The notes beneath the pieces are model-generated. The model worked only from the letters and a program-made list of their open reading frames with translations, had not been told where the DNA came from and did no database searches. A stretch of 64,000 nucleotides of DNA from Pararoseomonas sp. SCSIO 73927 (GTDB taxonomy: Bacteria > Pseudomonadota > Alphaproteobacteria > Acetobacterales > Acetobacteraceae). Where the stretch lies: the NCBI RefSeq assembly GCF_037040815.1, contig NZ_CP146232.1, forward strand, positions 3,283,501-3,347,500. The letters are read 5' to 3'. Position 1 is the first letter of the stretch. Each line of letters begins with the position of its first letter. A program made the position numbers and the translations under genes. This document shows, piece after piece, positions 31,987 through 40,082 of the stretch.

Positions 31987-33168
31987 CTGACCGCGATCGT
32001 CGTCGGCGCCGGCCCCGCGGGGCTGGCGGCGGCGGAACTCCTTTCGGAAGCGGGCATCGCGGTCACTGTTCTGGACCGTATGCCCAGCCCCGCGCGCAAG
32101 CTTCTCATGGCCGGGCGCGGCGGGCTGAACATCACCCATACCGAGCCGCTGGACGCCTTCCTGGCCCGCTACGGCGTGGTGCGGGAGAGGCTGGAACCGG
32201 CGATCCGCGACTTCCCGCCGGATGCGGTTCGCGCCTGGTGCGAGGGGTTGGGCCAGCCCACCTTCGCCGGCACCAGCGGCCGGGTTTTCCCCGATGCAAT
32301 GAAGGCCGCGCCGCTGCTGCGCGCGTGGCTCGCGCGGCTGGCGGGGCGGGGCGTCACGCTGCTGTCCCGCCACGAATGGGCGGGGTGGGACGAGTCCGGC
32401 GCGTTCCTGTTCAACCGCCCGGGCGAAGAGCCGCTGCGCCTGGTGCCGGACGCCGCGCTGCTCGCCATGGGCGGCGCGTCCTGGCCGCGGCTCGGCTCGG
32501 ATGGTGGCTGGGCGCCGATCCTGGCCGCGCGCGGCGTGGCGGTGGCGCCCTTCGCGCCGGCCAATTGCGGCATCCTGATCGACTGGTCCGCCCATCTGCG
32601 GGGCCGCTTCGCCGGCGCGCCGCTCAAGCGCATCGCCATCACCTTCGGCGGGCGCACCGTGCGGGGTGAGACGATGGTCACGGCGCACGGGCTGGAGGGG
32701 GGCGCGGTCTACGCGCTCTCCGCCGCGATCCGGGACGCCGTCGCCGCCCATGGCGAGGCGCGGATCACCCTCGACCTGCGCCCGGACCTTCCGGCGGACG
32801 AGGTGGCGCGCCGGATGGATGCCCCGCGCCGCGGCCAGTCCCTCTCCAACCACCTGCGCCGCCAGCTCTCCCTGGCACCCGCCGCCATCGCCCTGCTGCG
32901 GGAAGGGGAGGGCCCGCCGGAAGCGTCGGTGAAGGCGCTGAACCTCCGCGTCACCGGCGTGTCCGGGCTGGACCGCGCCATCTCCTCGGCCGGCGGCATC
33001 CGGTGGGAGGAGATCGGCGACGATTACGTGGTCCGCCGCATCCCCGGCCTCTTCGCGGCCGGGGAGATGCTGGACTGGGAGGCGCCGACGGGCGGCTACC
33101 TCCTCACGGCCTGTCTCGCCACCGGGCGAGCCGCTGCCCGGGGCATGCTGCGGGCGATGGGGCGCTAG
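31987..33168 (+). CDS. HI0933/BaiN-like FAD flavoprotein (TIGR03862 type), apparent CTG start
   Basis: A flavoprotein of the HI0933 family, 393 residues if begun at CTG 31987. The N-terminal Rossmann motif, TAIVVGAGPAGLAAAELLSE, lies entirely upstream of the first ATG (32080), so the ATG-started product would lack FAD binding. No ATG, GTG or TTG is in frame close before the motif, and CTG stands where homologues have their initiator Met. Other blocks: KLLMAGRGGLNITHTE, GGASWPRLGSDGGW, and the C-terminal LFAAGEMLDWEAPTGGYLL. The reaction is unknown. It is coupled to the sdhB stop. Confidence 0.85.
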   Translation: MTAIVVGAGPAGLAAAELLSEAGIAVTVLDRMPSPARKLLMAGRGGLNITHTEPLDAFLARYGVVRERLEPAIRDFPPDAVRAWCEGLGQPTFAGTSGRVFPDAMKAAPLLRAWLARLAGRGVTLLSRHEWAGWDESGAFLFNRPGEEPLRLVPDAALLAMGGASWPRLGSDGGWAPILAARGVAVAPFAPANCGILIDWSAHLRGRFAGAPLKRIAITFGGRTVRGETMVTAHGLEGGAVYALSAAIRDAVAAHGEARITLDLRPDLPADEVARRMDAPRRGQSLSNHLRRQLSLAPAAIALLREGEGPPEASVKALNLRVTGVSGLDRAISSAGGIRWEEIGDDYVVRRIPGLFAAGEMLDWEAPTGGYLLTACLATGRAAARGMLRAMGR

Positions 33169-34052
33169 GCGACGCCGTTCCCCTTCAGGAAATCGAGCAT
33201 CAGCCGCCACCCGGCCTTCGCCGGCTCCTCGCGGTAGCTCGGGCGGTAGTCGGCGTGGAAGCCGTGCGGTGCGCCCGGGTAGATCACCAGGGTGAAGCGC
33301 TTGCCGGCCTCCCGCATCCGGGTCTCCATCGTCCGCAGCCCCTCCACGGGGATGCCCGTATCGGCCTCGCCATAGAGGCCGAGGATGGGGCACTTAATGT
33401 CCGCCGCCATATCCAGCGGCACGCGCGGGGTGAGAGCGCTGGCCTGCCCGGCCACCGGCCCGTACCAGGCCACGCCCGCCTTCAGCCGCGGGTTCTGCGC
33501 GGCATAGGCCCAGACGTTACGCCCGCCCCGGCAGAAGCCGATGATCGCGAGCTTCTCGCCGTTGCCGCCGTCGGAAGCCGCCCAGGCGCAGGTGGCGTCC
33601 AGGTCGCGGAACAGCTCGTCATCCGGCTTGCGCATGGCGATGGCGGCGGCCGCCTGGACGTTCTCCGCGCTCTTCGGGTCGCCCTGGCGCACGTAGTAGT
33701 CCGGCGCCACGGCGAGGTAGCCCTCCGCCGCCAAGCGGCGGCAGACGTCCTTGATGTACTCATGCAGCCCGAAGATCTCCTGGCACACGACCACGACCGG
33801 CCAGGCGCTCCCGCGGGCCGGGCGGGCGCGGTAGCCGGGGATGTCGCGGTCCCCTGCCGGGATCATGACGTCCCCCGCCACCAGCCCGTCGGCCGGGGTG
33901 GTCACGATCGTCTGCGCCATCACCGGTCCGGCGGCGAGGGTGTAGCCCGCCACGGCACCGGAGGAGCCGAGGAAGCCGCGCCGGCCCAGGCGCTCGAGGA
34001 GGGGAGGGGAGATCATCTCCCCGGCGGGCGGGGTCTCGGGCAGCCGGTCCAT
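33165..34052 (-). CDS. Dienelactone hydrolase family protein with Tat signal
   Basis: A 295-residue alpha/beta hydrolase of the DLH family. The N-terminus has a twin-arginine signal, RRGFLGSSGAVAGYTLA (residues 24-40), so it is probably exported folded. The catalytic triad is visible: Cys174 (GFCRGG), Asp231 (GEADTGIP) and His263 (APHGFH). Family members open lactones or cleave esters; the substrate is unknown. Its stop codon overlaps the stop of the facing flavoprotein gene by 4 nt. The 181-nt spacer to the next gene is a divergent promoter region. Confidence 0.9.
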   Translation of the reverse strand: MDRLPETPPAGEMISPPLLERLGRRGFLGSSGAVAGYTLAAGPVMAQTIVTTPADGLVAGDVMIPAGDRDIPGYRARPARGSAWPVVVVCQEIFGLHEYIKDVCRRLAAEGYLAVAPDYYVRQGDPKSAENVQAAAAIAMRKPDDELFRDLDATCAWAASDGGNGEKLAIIGFCRGGRNVWAYAAQNPRLKAGVAWYGPVAGQASALTPRVPLDMAADIKCPILGLYGEADTGIPVEGLRTMETRMREAGKRFTLVIYPGAPHGFHADYRPSYREEPAKAGWRLMLDFLKGNGVA

Positions 34053-34233
34053 GGGTCGTTTCCTCTCGGGATGGCGGCAGCTTACACGCGGCGCCCCCTC
34101 CGGCGCGCTGCCTTCAAGGAAGCTTCATCCCCGGCCCGGACGAACGGTCGCGACGCCCCGGCGTTATCGCGCAACGGCCCTGCCCGGTCCGTCCAGCCGG
34201 GACACCCGGGCCAGAACGTCCGAGGAGACTCCC

Positions 34234-35418
34234 ATGCCCTCCAACGCCTCTGCCGGCGGACGCCGCGCCGCCCTGCTCGGCGCCGCCGCCAGCCTCGCCG
34301 CGCTGCGGACCGCCGCTGCCGAAGCCCAAACCTCCCAACCCCAAACCTCCCGACCCCTGGCGGCCGCCCCGCAGCAGGCCGCCGCGCCCGGCGCCGGGCT
34401 GGAGCGCGTGGCGGCTTTCGAGGCGCAGGTCACCGGCGTCGCCGTCTCGAAGGACGGCCGCATGTTCGTCTGCTTCCCGCGCTGGGAGAAGGACGTGGAG
34501 ATCTCGGTCGCCGAGGTCGGGCGCGACGGCTCCCTCAAGCCCTATCCGGACGCGGAGTGGAACGCCTACCGCAACGCCGCCCCGCGCGACCTGGCGAACC
34601 ACTTCATCTGCGTGCAGAGCGTGACGGTGGACCCGCAGGGCTTCCTGTGGATCCTCGACCCGGCCGCGCCGGGGAACGAGTTCAACATGCCCGGTGGCGT
34701 GAAGATGCTGAAGGTGGACCTCGGCAGCAACAAGGTGGTCCAGACCGTCGCCTTCGACAGCGCCTCGGCCCCGCAGGGCTCCTACCTGAATGACGTGCGC
34801 GTGACGCCGGACGGGCGCTGGGCCTTCATCACGGATAGCGGCCAGCGCGGCGCCATCGTGGTGGTGGACCTCTCCACCGGTCGCGCGCGCCGCGTGCTGG
34901 ACGGCGCCGGCCCGACGCAGCCGGAGCCGGACGTGATTGTGAAGGCGGGCGGGGGGGAGCTGCGCCGCACGGATGGCCGCCCCACCCTCTTCGCCGCGGA
35001 CGGCATCGCCCTCGATGCGGAGGGCCGGTACCTCTACTGGCAGGCGCTGACGGGGCGCACCCTCTACCGCCTCCCTGTCGCCTCCCTCACCGACGAGAGC
35101 ATCCCTCCCACGCGCCTCGCCTCCGCCGTGGAGAAGGTCGGCACCACCTGCGTGGCCGACGGCTACTGGATGGACCGTGCCGGCAACCTCTACGTCACCA
35201 GCCCGGAGGACGACTCCCTCAAGGTGCGCAGGCCGGACGGGCGGATGGACGTGCTGGTGCAGGACAGGCGCCTGCGCTGGCCGGACAGCCTGGCCGAGGG
35301 ACCGGACGGGGCGATCTACGTCACCTCCTCCCAGATCCAGGACATGGCCCGCTACCATGAGAGGGGCGCCACCCCGCAGCAGGCCTACGCGCTGTGGCGC
35401 GTGCAGCCCGCGCGCTGA
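34234..35418 (+). CDS. Major royal jelly/yellow-family secreted protein
   Basis: A 394-residue exported beta-propeller protein of the MRJP/yellow family, related to SMP-30-like lactonases. An Arg-Arg-containing signal (GGRRAALLGAAASLAALRTA) suggests Tat or Sec export. Family text includes GRMFVCFPRWEKD, WILDPAAPG, YLNDVRVTPDGRWAFITDSG, ADGIALDAEGRYLYWQAL and the closing WPDSLAEGPDGAIYVTSS. GAGGAG lies 6 nt before the ATG. The esterase gene follows after 19 nt, so the two secreted proteins form an operon. Bacterial function unknown; a ligand-binding or lactone role is inferred. Confidence 0.9.
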   Translation: MPSNASAGGRRAALLGAAASLAALRTAAAEAQTSQPQTSRPLAAAPQQAAAPGAGLERVAAFEAQVTGVAVSKDGRMFVCFPRWEKDVEISVAEVGRDGSLKPYPDAEWNAYRNAAPRDLANHFICVQSVTVDPQGFLWILDPAAPGNEFNMPGGVKMLKVDLGSNKVVQTVAFDSASAPQGSYLNDVRVTPDGRWAFITDSGQRGAIVVVDLSTGRARRVLDGAGPTQPEPDVIVKAGGGELRRTDGRPTLFAADGIALDAEGRYLYWQALTGRTLYRLPVASLTDESIPPTRLASAVEKVGTTCVADGYWMDRAGNLYVTSPEDDSLKVRRPDGRMDVLVQDRRLRWPDSLAEGPDGAIYVTSSQIQDMARYHERGATPQQAYALWRVQPAR

Positions 35419-35437
35419 AGCAGGGAATGACACGGCC

Positions 35438-36856
35438 ATGAAGCCCGCCGCGACCCTCGCCGCCCTGCTGCTCGCCCCCGCCGCCGCGCTGGCGCAGGGC
35501 ACCAGCCCCGCCCCGGCGCCGCAGCCGCCGGTCGCCGCCCAGCAGCCCCCGAGCCTCGGGGAGCGCCTCGGCGACGCCACCCGCGCCATCGCCGGCAACC
35601 CCGCCGCCAACGCGAACCGGGACATGCTGCGCGTGCTCGCCGCCCTCAACGAGCTGAAGCCGAGACCGATCGAGGAGCTCTCGCCGGAGGAGGCGCGCCG
35701 CCAGCCGGGCGCCGCCGATGCGGTGCAGGAACTGCTGCGCCGGAACAACCAGCCCCCCGCGCCCAGCCGGGGCGTGGCGGCGCGCGACATCACCCTGCCC
35801 GGGCCGGGCGGGGCGCTGCCGGCGCGGGTCTACACGCCGGACGGCCCCGTGGCGGGCGGTGCGGGCGTGGCGCGGCCGGTGATCGTATACTTCCACGGCG
35901 GAGGCTTCGTGATCGCCGACCTCAACACCTACGATGCGACGCCGCGCGCCCTGTCCCACCTCACCGGCGCGATCGCCGTGGCGGTGCGCTACCGTCAGGC
36001 GCCGGAGAACCGCTTCCCCGCGGCGCATGACGACGCCTTCGCGGCCTATCGCTGGGTCGTGGCGAACGCCGCCAGCCTCGGCGGCGATCCCCGCCGCGTG
36101 GCGGTGGTGGGGGAGAGCGCGGGCGGCAACCTGGCGGCCAACACCGCCATCGCCGCGCGCGACGCGGGGGTGCAGGCTCCCGTGGCACAGGTCCTGGTCT
36201 ATCCCATGGCCGGCGTGGACATGAACCGCGAGTCCTACCGCGAGAGCGCGAACGCCCAGCCCCTGAACCGGGCGATGATGGGCTGGTTCATGGGCCACTA
36301 CCTCCGGAACGATGCCGACCGGCAGGATCCGCGGGTGGACCTGATCGGCCGCGCCAACCTGGCGGGCCTGCCGCCCGCCACCATCGTCACCGCCGGCATC
36401 GACCCGCTGCGGAGCGACGGGCAGGCCCTGGGGGACAAGCTGCAGGAGGCGGGGGTGCCCGTCGCCTCCCGCAACTACCCGGGGGTGACGCACGAGTTCT
36501 TCGGCATGGGGCCGGTGGTGCACGCCGCGGCCGACGCGCAGGCCTATGTCGCCGCCCGGCTCGGCACCGCCTTCGGCACCGTCAGCCCGGAGCTGCCCCC
36601 CGCCGGCCCGGCGCGCCGGCTCGGGCTCGCCGCGCGGATCGAGGAGCACATGGAGGTCGTCGGCAGCGATGGCGGCCCTGTCGGCACCGTGGACTACCTT
36701 GATGGCGGCCGCCTGATGCTGACGAAGAGCGATCCGGCCTCAGGCGGGAAGCACCACGCGCTGGGGCTGGAGGCCGTGGCGGCGGTGGAGGGGCGCCGGG
36801 TGCTGCTCTCCATGCCCGCGGAGCAGGCCCGCCGGGAGTGGCGCGAGGTGAACTGA
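35438..36856 (+). CDS. Secreted HSL-family esterase fused to a DUF2171 domain
   Basis: 472 residues: signal peptide (1-20), a linker and helical region (30-110), a hormone-sensitive-lipase-type alpha/beta hydrolase, then an extra C-terminal domain. Catalytic features: oxyanion motif YFHGGGFVIAD (about 151-161), nucleophile Ser227 in GESAGGN, Asp322 in TAGIDPL, His352 in THEFFGMG. Residues about 400-465 (IEEHMEVVGSDGGPVGTVDY) match the PRC-barrel-like DUF2171, normally a separate small protein. It probably hydrolyses short-chain esters in the periplasm. It is cotranscribed with the MRJP-like gene. Confidence 0.9.
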   Translation: MKPAATLAALLLAPAAALAQGTSPAPAPQPPVAAQQPPSLGERLGDATRAIAGNPAANANRDMLRVLAALNELKPRPIEELSPEEARRQPGAADAVQELLRRNNQPPAPSRGVAARDITLPGPGGALPARVYTPDGPVAGGAGVARPVIVYFHGGGFVIADLNTYDATPRALSHLTGAIAVAVRYRQAPENRFPAAHDDAFAAYRWVVANAASLGGDPRRVAVVGESAGGNLAANTAIAARDAGVQAPVAQVLVYPMAGVDMNRESYRESANAQPLNRAMMGWFMGHYLRNDADRQDPRVDLIGRANLAGLPPATIVTAGIDPLRSDGQALGDKLQEAGVPVASRNYPGVTHEFFGMGPVVHAAADAQAYVAARLGTAFGTVSPELPPAGPARRLGLAARIEEHMEVVGSDGGPVGTVDYLDGGRLMLTKSDPASGGKHHALGLEAVAAVEGRRVLLSMPAEQARREWREVN

Positions 36857-36899
36857 CCGCGGGCGCGGGTGGAGCGGCCCGGCCGGCGGGGGACCTCGC

Positions 36900-37562
36900 T
36901 CAGTCCTCCACCCAGCGGCGCAGCAGGTTTCCCTGCACCTTCGAGAGGAGCAGCATCTCGGGCGTCTGCCCCAGCCTCTCCTTGAGCAGGTGCCGCGCGT
37001 TCTCCAGGTCGAACAGGATCTCCCGCGCGCCCGGGTCGCGTACGAGGCTGCGGACCCAGGTCACGGCCGCCAGCCGCTCCCCGCGCGTGACCGGCGCCAC
37101 CCGGTGCAGGGCGCCCGTCGGGTACAGCACGCCGCACCCCGCGGGCAGCTTCACCTCCTGCTCGCCGGCGCTGGATTCAATGACCAGCTCGCCGCCGTCG
37201 TAGCTTCCGGGATCGGACAGGAACACGGTGAGCGAGAGGTCGGTCCGCATCCCGCCCATCAGCGCGTCGTCCATGTGCGTCCCGTACTCCATGCCCGGCA
37301 CGTAGCGCGAGAAGATCGGCGGCCGGATGGTGTGCGGCCGGGCCGCGGCGGCGAAAAGGCGGTTCCGCCGCAGCGCCTCGCTCACCCGCTCACCCATCTC
37401 CGCGCCGTCCGCATCGTCGCGCCCGACCTGCTCGTTGTGCTTGACGAGCCGCGCGTCGCGCCCGGCGGTCGCGCGGCCATCGGCGAACCGGGCCCCGTCC
37501 AGCCAGCGCCGCAACTCCGCCACGAGCGCCGCGTCTAGGAGGTCTGACATGAACAGTACCAT
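36900..37562 (-). CDS. PKHD-type Fe(II)/2-oxoglutarate dioxygenase (PiuC family)
   Basis: A 220-residue 2OG-Fe(II) oxygenase like PiuC/YbiX. Iron ligands: His96 and Asp98 in EYGTHMDDAL and His153 in TGALHRVAPV; Arg160 or Arg163 should bind 2-oxoglutarate. LSLTVFLSDPGSYDGGELV is the family block. PiuC genes usually sit beside TonB siderophore receptors; none is here. The start at 37562 gives MVLFMSDLLD, matching the family N-terminus; a Met four codons in is an alternative. It diverges from the repeat-protein gene, with only 12 nt between start codons. Confidence 0.92.
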   Translation of the reverse strand: MVLFMSDLLDAALVAELRRWLDGARFADGRATAGRDARLVKHNEQVGRDDADGAEMGERVSEALRRNRLFAAAARPHTIRPPIFSRYVPGMEYGTHMDDALMGGMRTDLSLTVFLSDPGSYDGGELVIESSAGEQEVKLPAGCGVLYPTGALHRVAPVTRGERLAAVTWVRSLVRDPGAREILFDLENARHLLKERLGQTPEMLLLSKVQGNLLRRWVED

Positions 37563-37574
37563 CGGGGGATCTCC

Positions 37575-37922
37575 GTGACGCGCGTAAAGCTCTGGGCCGG
37601 CCTCGGCCTGCTCTCCCTGATGCCGGCAGAGGCTCTTGCGGCCAACCCCGTTCCCCGCCCCGAGGCCTCTGCGGCCGCCGGCCCGGTCAGGCCGGCGCAG
37701 CTCTTCGGTCCCATCGGTGAGCGCGAGCGCGGCGAGGGCGAGCGCGGCTACCGCCGCGAAGGGGAGGGAGAGGGTGAAGGCGAGGGCAGGTATCGTCGCG
37801 GTGAGGGCGAAGGGGAGGGCGAGGGGGAGCGCGACCGGCGACGCCCGCTCTTCGGCCAGGGTGAGCGCGGCGAAGGCGAGGGTGAAGGGGAGAACGAGGG
37901 TGAGGGCGAAGGCCGCCGTTAG
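37575..37922 (+). CDS. Small exported Gly/Glu-repeat protein
   Basis: A 115-residue unrecognised protein. A signal peptide (MTRVKLWAGLGLLSLMPAEA, cleavage near ALAANP at residue 23) is followed by a short Pro/Ala linker with QLFGPIGERERGEG. The rest (residues 48-115) is dominated by Gly-Glu dipeptides (runs like GEGEGEGEG) broken by basic patches (GYRRE, GRYRRG, ERDRRRPLFG). The motif LFG occurs twice, before and within the repeats. It starts with GTG 5 nt after GGGGGAT. The DNA is itself a degenerate hexamer repeat (GAGGGC/GAAGGG). It would be a very acidic, disordered periplasmic or secreted protein, perhaps cation-binding; that is a guess. Confidence 0.65.
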   Translation: MTRVKLWAGLGLLSLMPAEALAANPVPRPEASAAAGPVRPAQLFGPIGERERGEGERGYRREGEGEGEGEGRYRRGEGEGEGEGERDRRRPLFGQGERGEGEGEGENEGEGEGRR

Positions 37923-37940
37923 GCGGCGCGGGTCGCCGGC

Positions 37941-38411
37941 CTAGATCACGAAGTTCAGCGGCTCCGAGGCCGGCGGGTTCAGCCCGGCGGCCGCGGAGCG
38001 GCGCAGGAGATCCTCCAGGGTCAGCCCCTCCAGCCTCTCGCGCAGCGCCTCGTCCAGCTCCGCCCAGAGGGGGGTGACGACAAGGGCGTGGAGAGGGCCG
38101 GAGAGGTCGCTGCCCGCCTCCGCCCCGTCCACCACCGCCGCCACGGCCTCGGAGAGCCGGATGTCGCGCGGGCGCCGGGCTAGGCGGTAGCCGCCGCGCG
38201 GGCCGCGCACCCCTTCCAGCAGGCCGGCGCGGGACAGGGCCTGGAAGACCGGCTCGATCCCCCGGCGCGCGGCGCCCAGGCGGTCCGCGACCTCCGCGCC
38301 GCCGGCGACGGGCCCGTTGCCCCCGCGCCCGGCATGGAAGGCGACGTCCAGCAGGACGGAGACCGCCGTGAGGGCGCGGTCCTGGCGTAGAAGTCGGAGA
38401 TTCGGCTGCAT
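37941..38411 (-). CDS. Rrf2-family transcriptional regulator without cysteines
   Basis: A 156-residue winged-helix regulator of the Rrf2 family. ALTAVSVLLDVAFHAG begins the domain, and the helix-turn-helix and wing are followed by LLEGVRGPRGGYRLARRPRDIRLSEAV, the family signature. IscR- and NsrR-type members bind Fe-S clusters through three cysteines; this protein has none at all, so it must sense something else or be an apo-type regulator like CymR. It lies 9 nt downstream of the DapA-family gene and probably regulates that operon, perhaps through the palindrome at 39330. Confidence 0.88.
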   Translation of the reverse strand: MQPNLRLLRQDRALTAVSVLLDVAFHAGRGGNGPVAGGAEVADRLGAARRGIEPVFQALSRAGLLEGVRGPRGGYRLARRPRDIRLSEAVAAVVDGAEAGSDLSGPLHALVVTPLWAELDEALRERLEGLTLEDLLRRSAAAGLNPPASEPLNFVI

Positions 38412-38420
38412 CGGCCCTAT

Positions 38421-39314
38421 CTACGCATCGTCCGCGTGAATTTCCAGATCGGCCAGGGCTGCCGCCACCTCCTCGCGGCCCGCCGCGGAGAGGGCGGGCT
38501 GCGGGGGCAGGGGGACGCCGACGGGAAAGCCCTGGATCTCCAGCGCGCCCTTGATGCAGGCCGCGAGGGCGTGGCGCGCGAAGAGCTCGTTCAGGCGCCA
38601 GAGCCGGCGCTGCAGCTCCATGGCGGTCGCCCAGTCGCCCGCGCGGCAGAGTTCGTAGAGGCGCACGCTCTGGCGGGGGATGGCGCAGGCGGGCCCGGCC
38701 ACCCAGCCCACGCCGCCGATCAGCATGACCGCCGCCGGGATATGGGCGGAGGCCGCGAAGACCCGCATCCGCCCCTCCGTCCGGTCCATGATGGAGAGCA
38801 GCCGGCCGGTGTTGGTGGAGGCGTCCTTCACGTAGCCGATGCGCGGGTGGCGCGAGAGGGTGGCGAGGGCGGGCAGGGAGAGGTCGGAACGTTGGAACTG
38901 CGGGTTGGTGTAGAGCACCACCGGAAGCTCCGTCGCGTCCGCCACGGCGGTGAAGTAGTCCACCACCCCCGCCTCCGGCACGGGGAAATAGGCTTCCAGG
39001 ATGGCGAGCACGCCGTCCGCGCCCAGTGCGGCCGCCTCCTTCGTCTGGCGCACCGCCTCGGCCGTGGTGTTTGCGGCGATCCCCGCCACCACGGGCACGC
39101 GGCCGGCCGCGGCCTCCACCACCACCTCGATGATGCGGCGGCGCTGCTCCGCGTTCAGGTAGGCGAACTCCCCCGTGCTGCCGAGTGGAGTGAGGCCGTG
39201 CACGCCGGCGGCGATCAGGTGCTCGCAGAGCCGGGCCAGCACCTCGTCCAGCACCCGCCCGTCCGGGCCGATGGGGGAGACGAGGTAAGGGAAGACGCCG
39301 TGAAGGTCCTGCAT
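38421..39314 (-). CDS. DapA/NanA-family aldolase (class I, Schiff base)
   Basis: A 297-residue TIM-barrel lyase of the dihydrodipicolinate synthase/N-acetylneuraminate lyase family. Active-site features: GSTGEF (residues 45-50), Tyr135 in VVLYTNP, and the Schiff-base Lys163 in GYVKDASTN. Many such paralogues handle sugar acids or 2-oxo acids rather than making lysine, and the operon with an Rrf2 regulator suggests a specialised substrate. The start at 39314 ([14 protein letters not shown]) is the family start; an in-frame upstream extension to 39431 is Arg/Pro-rich. Confidence 0.9.
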   Translation of the reverse strand: MQDLHGVFPYLVSPIGPDGRVLDEVLARLCEHLIAAGVHGLTPLGSTGEFAYLNAEQRRRIIEVVVEAAAGRVPVVAGIAANTTAEAVRQTKEAAALGADGVLAILEAYFPVPEAGVVDYFTAVADATELPVVLYTNPQFQRSDLSLPALATLSRHPRIGYVKDASTNTGRLLSIMDRTEGRMRVFAASAHIPAAVMLIGGVGWVAGPACAIPRQSVRLYELCRAGDWATAMELQRRLWRLNELFARHALAACIKGALEIQGFPVGVPLPPQPALSAAGREEVAAALADLEIHADDA

Positions 39315-39329
39315 GGCGCGAGCTAAGGC

Positions 39330-39348
39330 GACAGGTTCGCCACCTGTC
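39330..39348. promoter_or_regulatory. Palindromic operator candidate
   Basis: A perfect inverted repeat GACAGGT-TCGCC-ACCTGTC lies 15 nt upstream of the DapA-family start and about 100 nt upstream of the divergent PPOX gene. Its position and symmetry suit a dimeric repressor. The Rrf2 protein encoded in the same operon is the obvious candidate, but that is inferred. Confidence 0.5.
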
Positions 39349-39451
39349 CAGGCCCCGGCGCAACGCCGGCGCGGGGATGCGCCGAGGGCCTGCACGGCGC
39401 GCTTGCGGGCCGGGCACGGCGGGCGCAGCACGGGGGCGAAAGGAATCCGCC

Positions 39452-40069
39452 ATGACCCATCGCATCGACACCGTCGAGGCCCTCGAGGCCCTCTACGGCG
39501 TGCCGAACGACGCCTCCACGGTGAAGGAGGTGCCCGGGATCACGCCGGAGTACCGCGCGATGATCGAGGCCTCGCCCTTTCTCGCCCTGGCCACCGTCGG
39601 GCCGGAGGGGCTGGATTGCTCCCCGCGCGGCGACCGGACGGGGGAGCTGGTGCGGATCGCGGATGAGCGGACGCTGTTGCTGCCCGACCGCCGCGGCAAC
39701 AATCGCATCGATTCCCTGCGCAACATCGTGCGGGACCCGCGCGTGGCGCTGATGTTCCTCATCCCCGGCCACGGCAACGCGCTGCGGGTGAACGGGCGCG
39801 CCCACCTCTCGGCCAACCCGGCGCTGCTGGAAAGCTTCGGGGTAGAGGGCAAGGCGCCGCGCAGCGTGGCAGTGGTGAGAGTGGAGAGCGTCTACTTCCA
39901 GTGCGCCCGGGCGGTGATCCGCGCCGGGCTCTGGGACCCGGAGGCGCGAGTGGCACCGGGGCGCCTGCCCACGCCGGGCCGGATCCTGGCCGCGCTGAGC
40001 GAGGGGCAGGTTGGGGGCGAGCCCTACGATGCCGGCTGGGCGGCGCGGGCGAAGGAGACGATGTGGTAG
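39452..40069 (+). CDS. PPOX-type FMN-binding flavoprotein (MSMEG_1061 family)
   Basis: A 205-residue split-barrel flavoprotein of the pyridoxamine 5'-phosphate oxidase superfamily. [22 protein letters not shown] and [19 protein letters not shown] with [21 protein letters not shown] are the blocks of the MSMEG_1061-like subfamily. It probably binds FMN or F420-like cofactors and acts on an unknown substrate. AAAGGA sits 8 nt before the ATG; an upstream in-frame extension is Arg-rich and rejected. Confidence 0.9.
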   Translation: MTHRIDTVEALEALYGVPNDASTVKEVPGITPEYRAMIEASPFLALATVGPEGLDCSPRGDRTGELVRIADERTLLLPDRRGNNRIDSLRNIVRDPRVALMFLIPGHGNALRVNGRAHLSANPALLESFGVEGKAPRSVAVVRVESVYFQCARAVIRAGLWDPEARVAPGRLPTPGRILAALSEGQVGGEPYDAGWAARAKETMW

Positions 40070-40082
40070 GGGCCTGAACCCC

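Noticed and set aside
37741..37920. Repetitive GAGGGC/GAAGGG DNA as a possible CRISPR or tandem repeat array
   Set aside because: Units are 6 nt, imprecise and without spacers, and they are in frame within a signal-peptide protein, so this is a coding low-complexity repeat.
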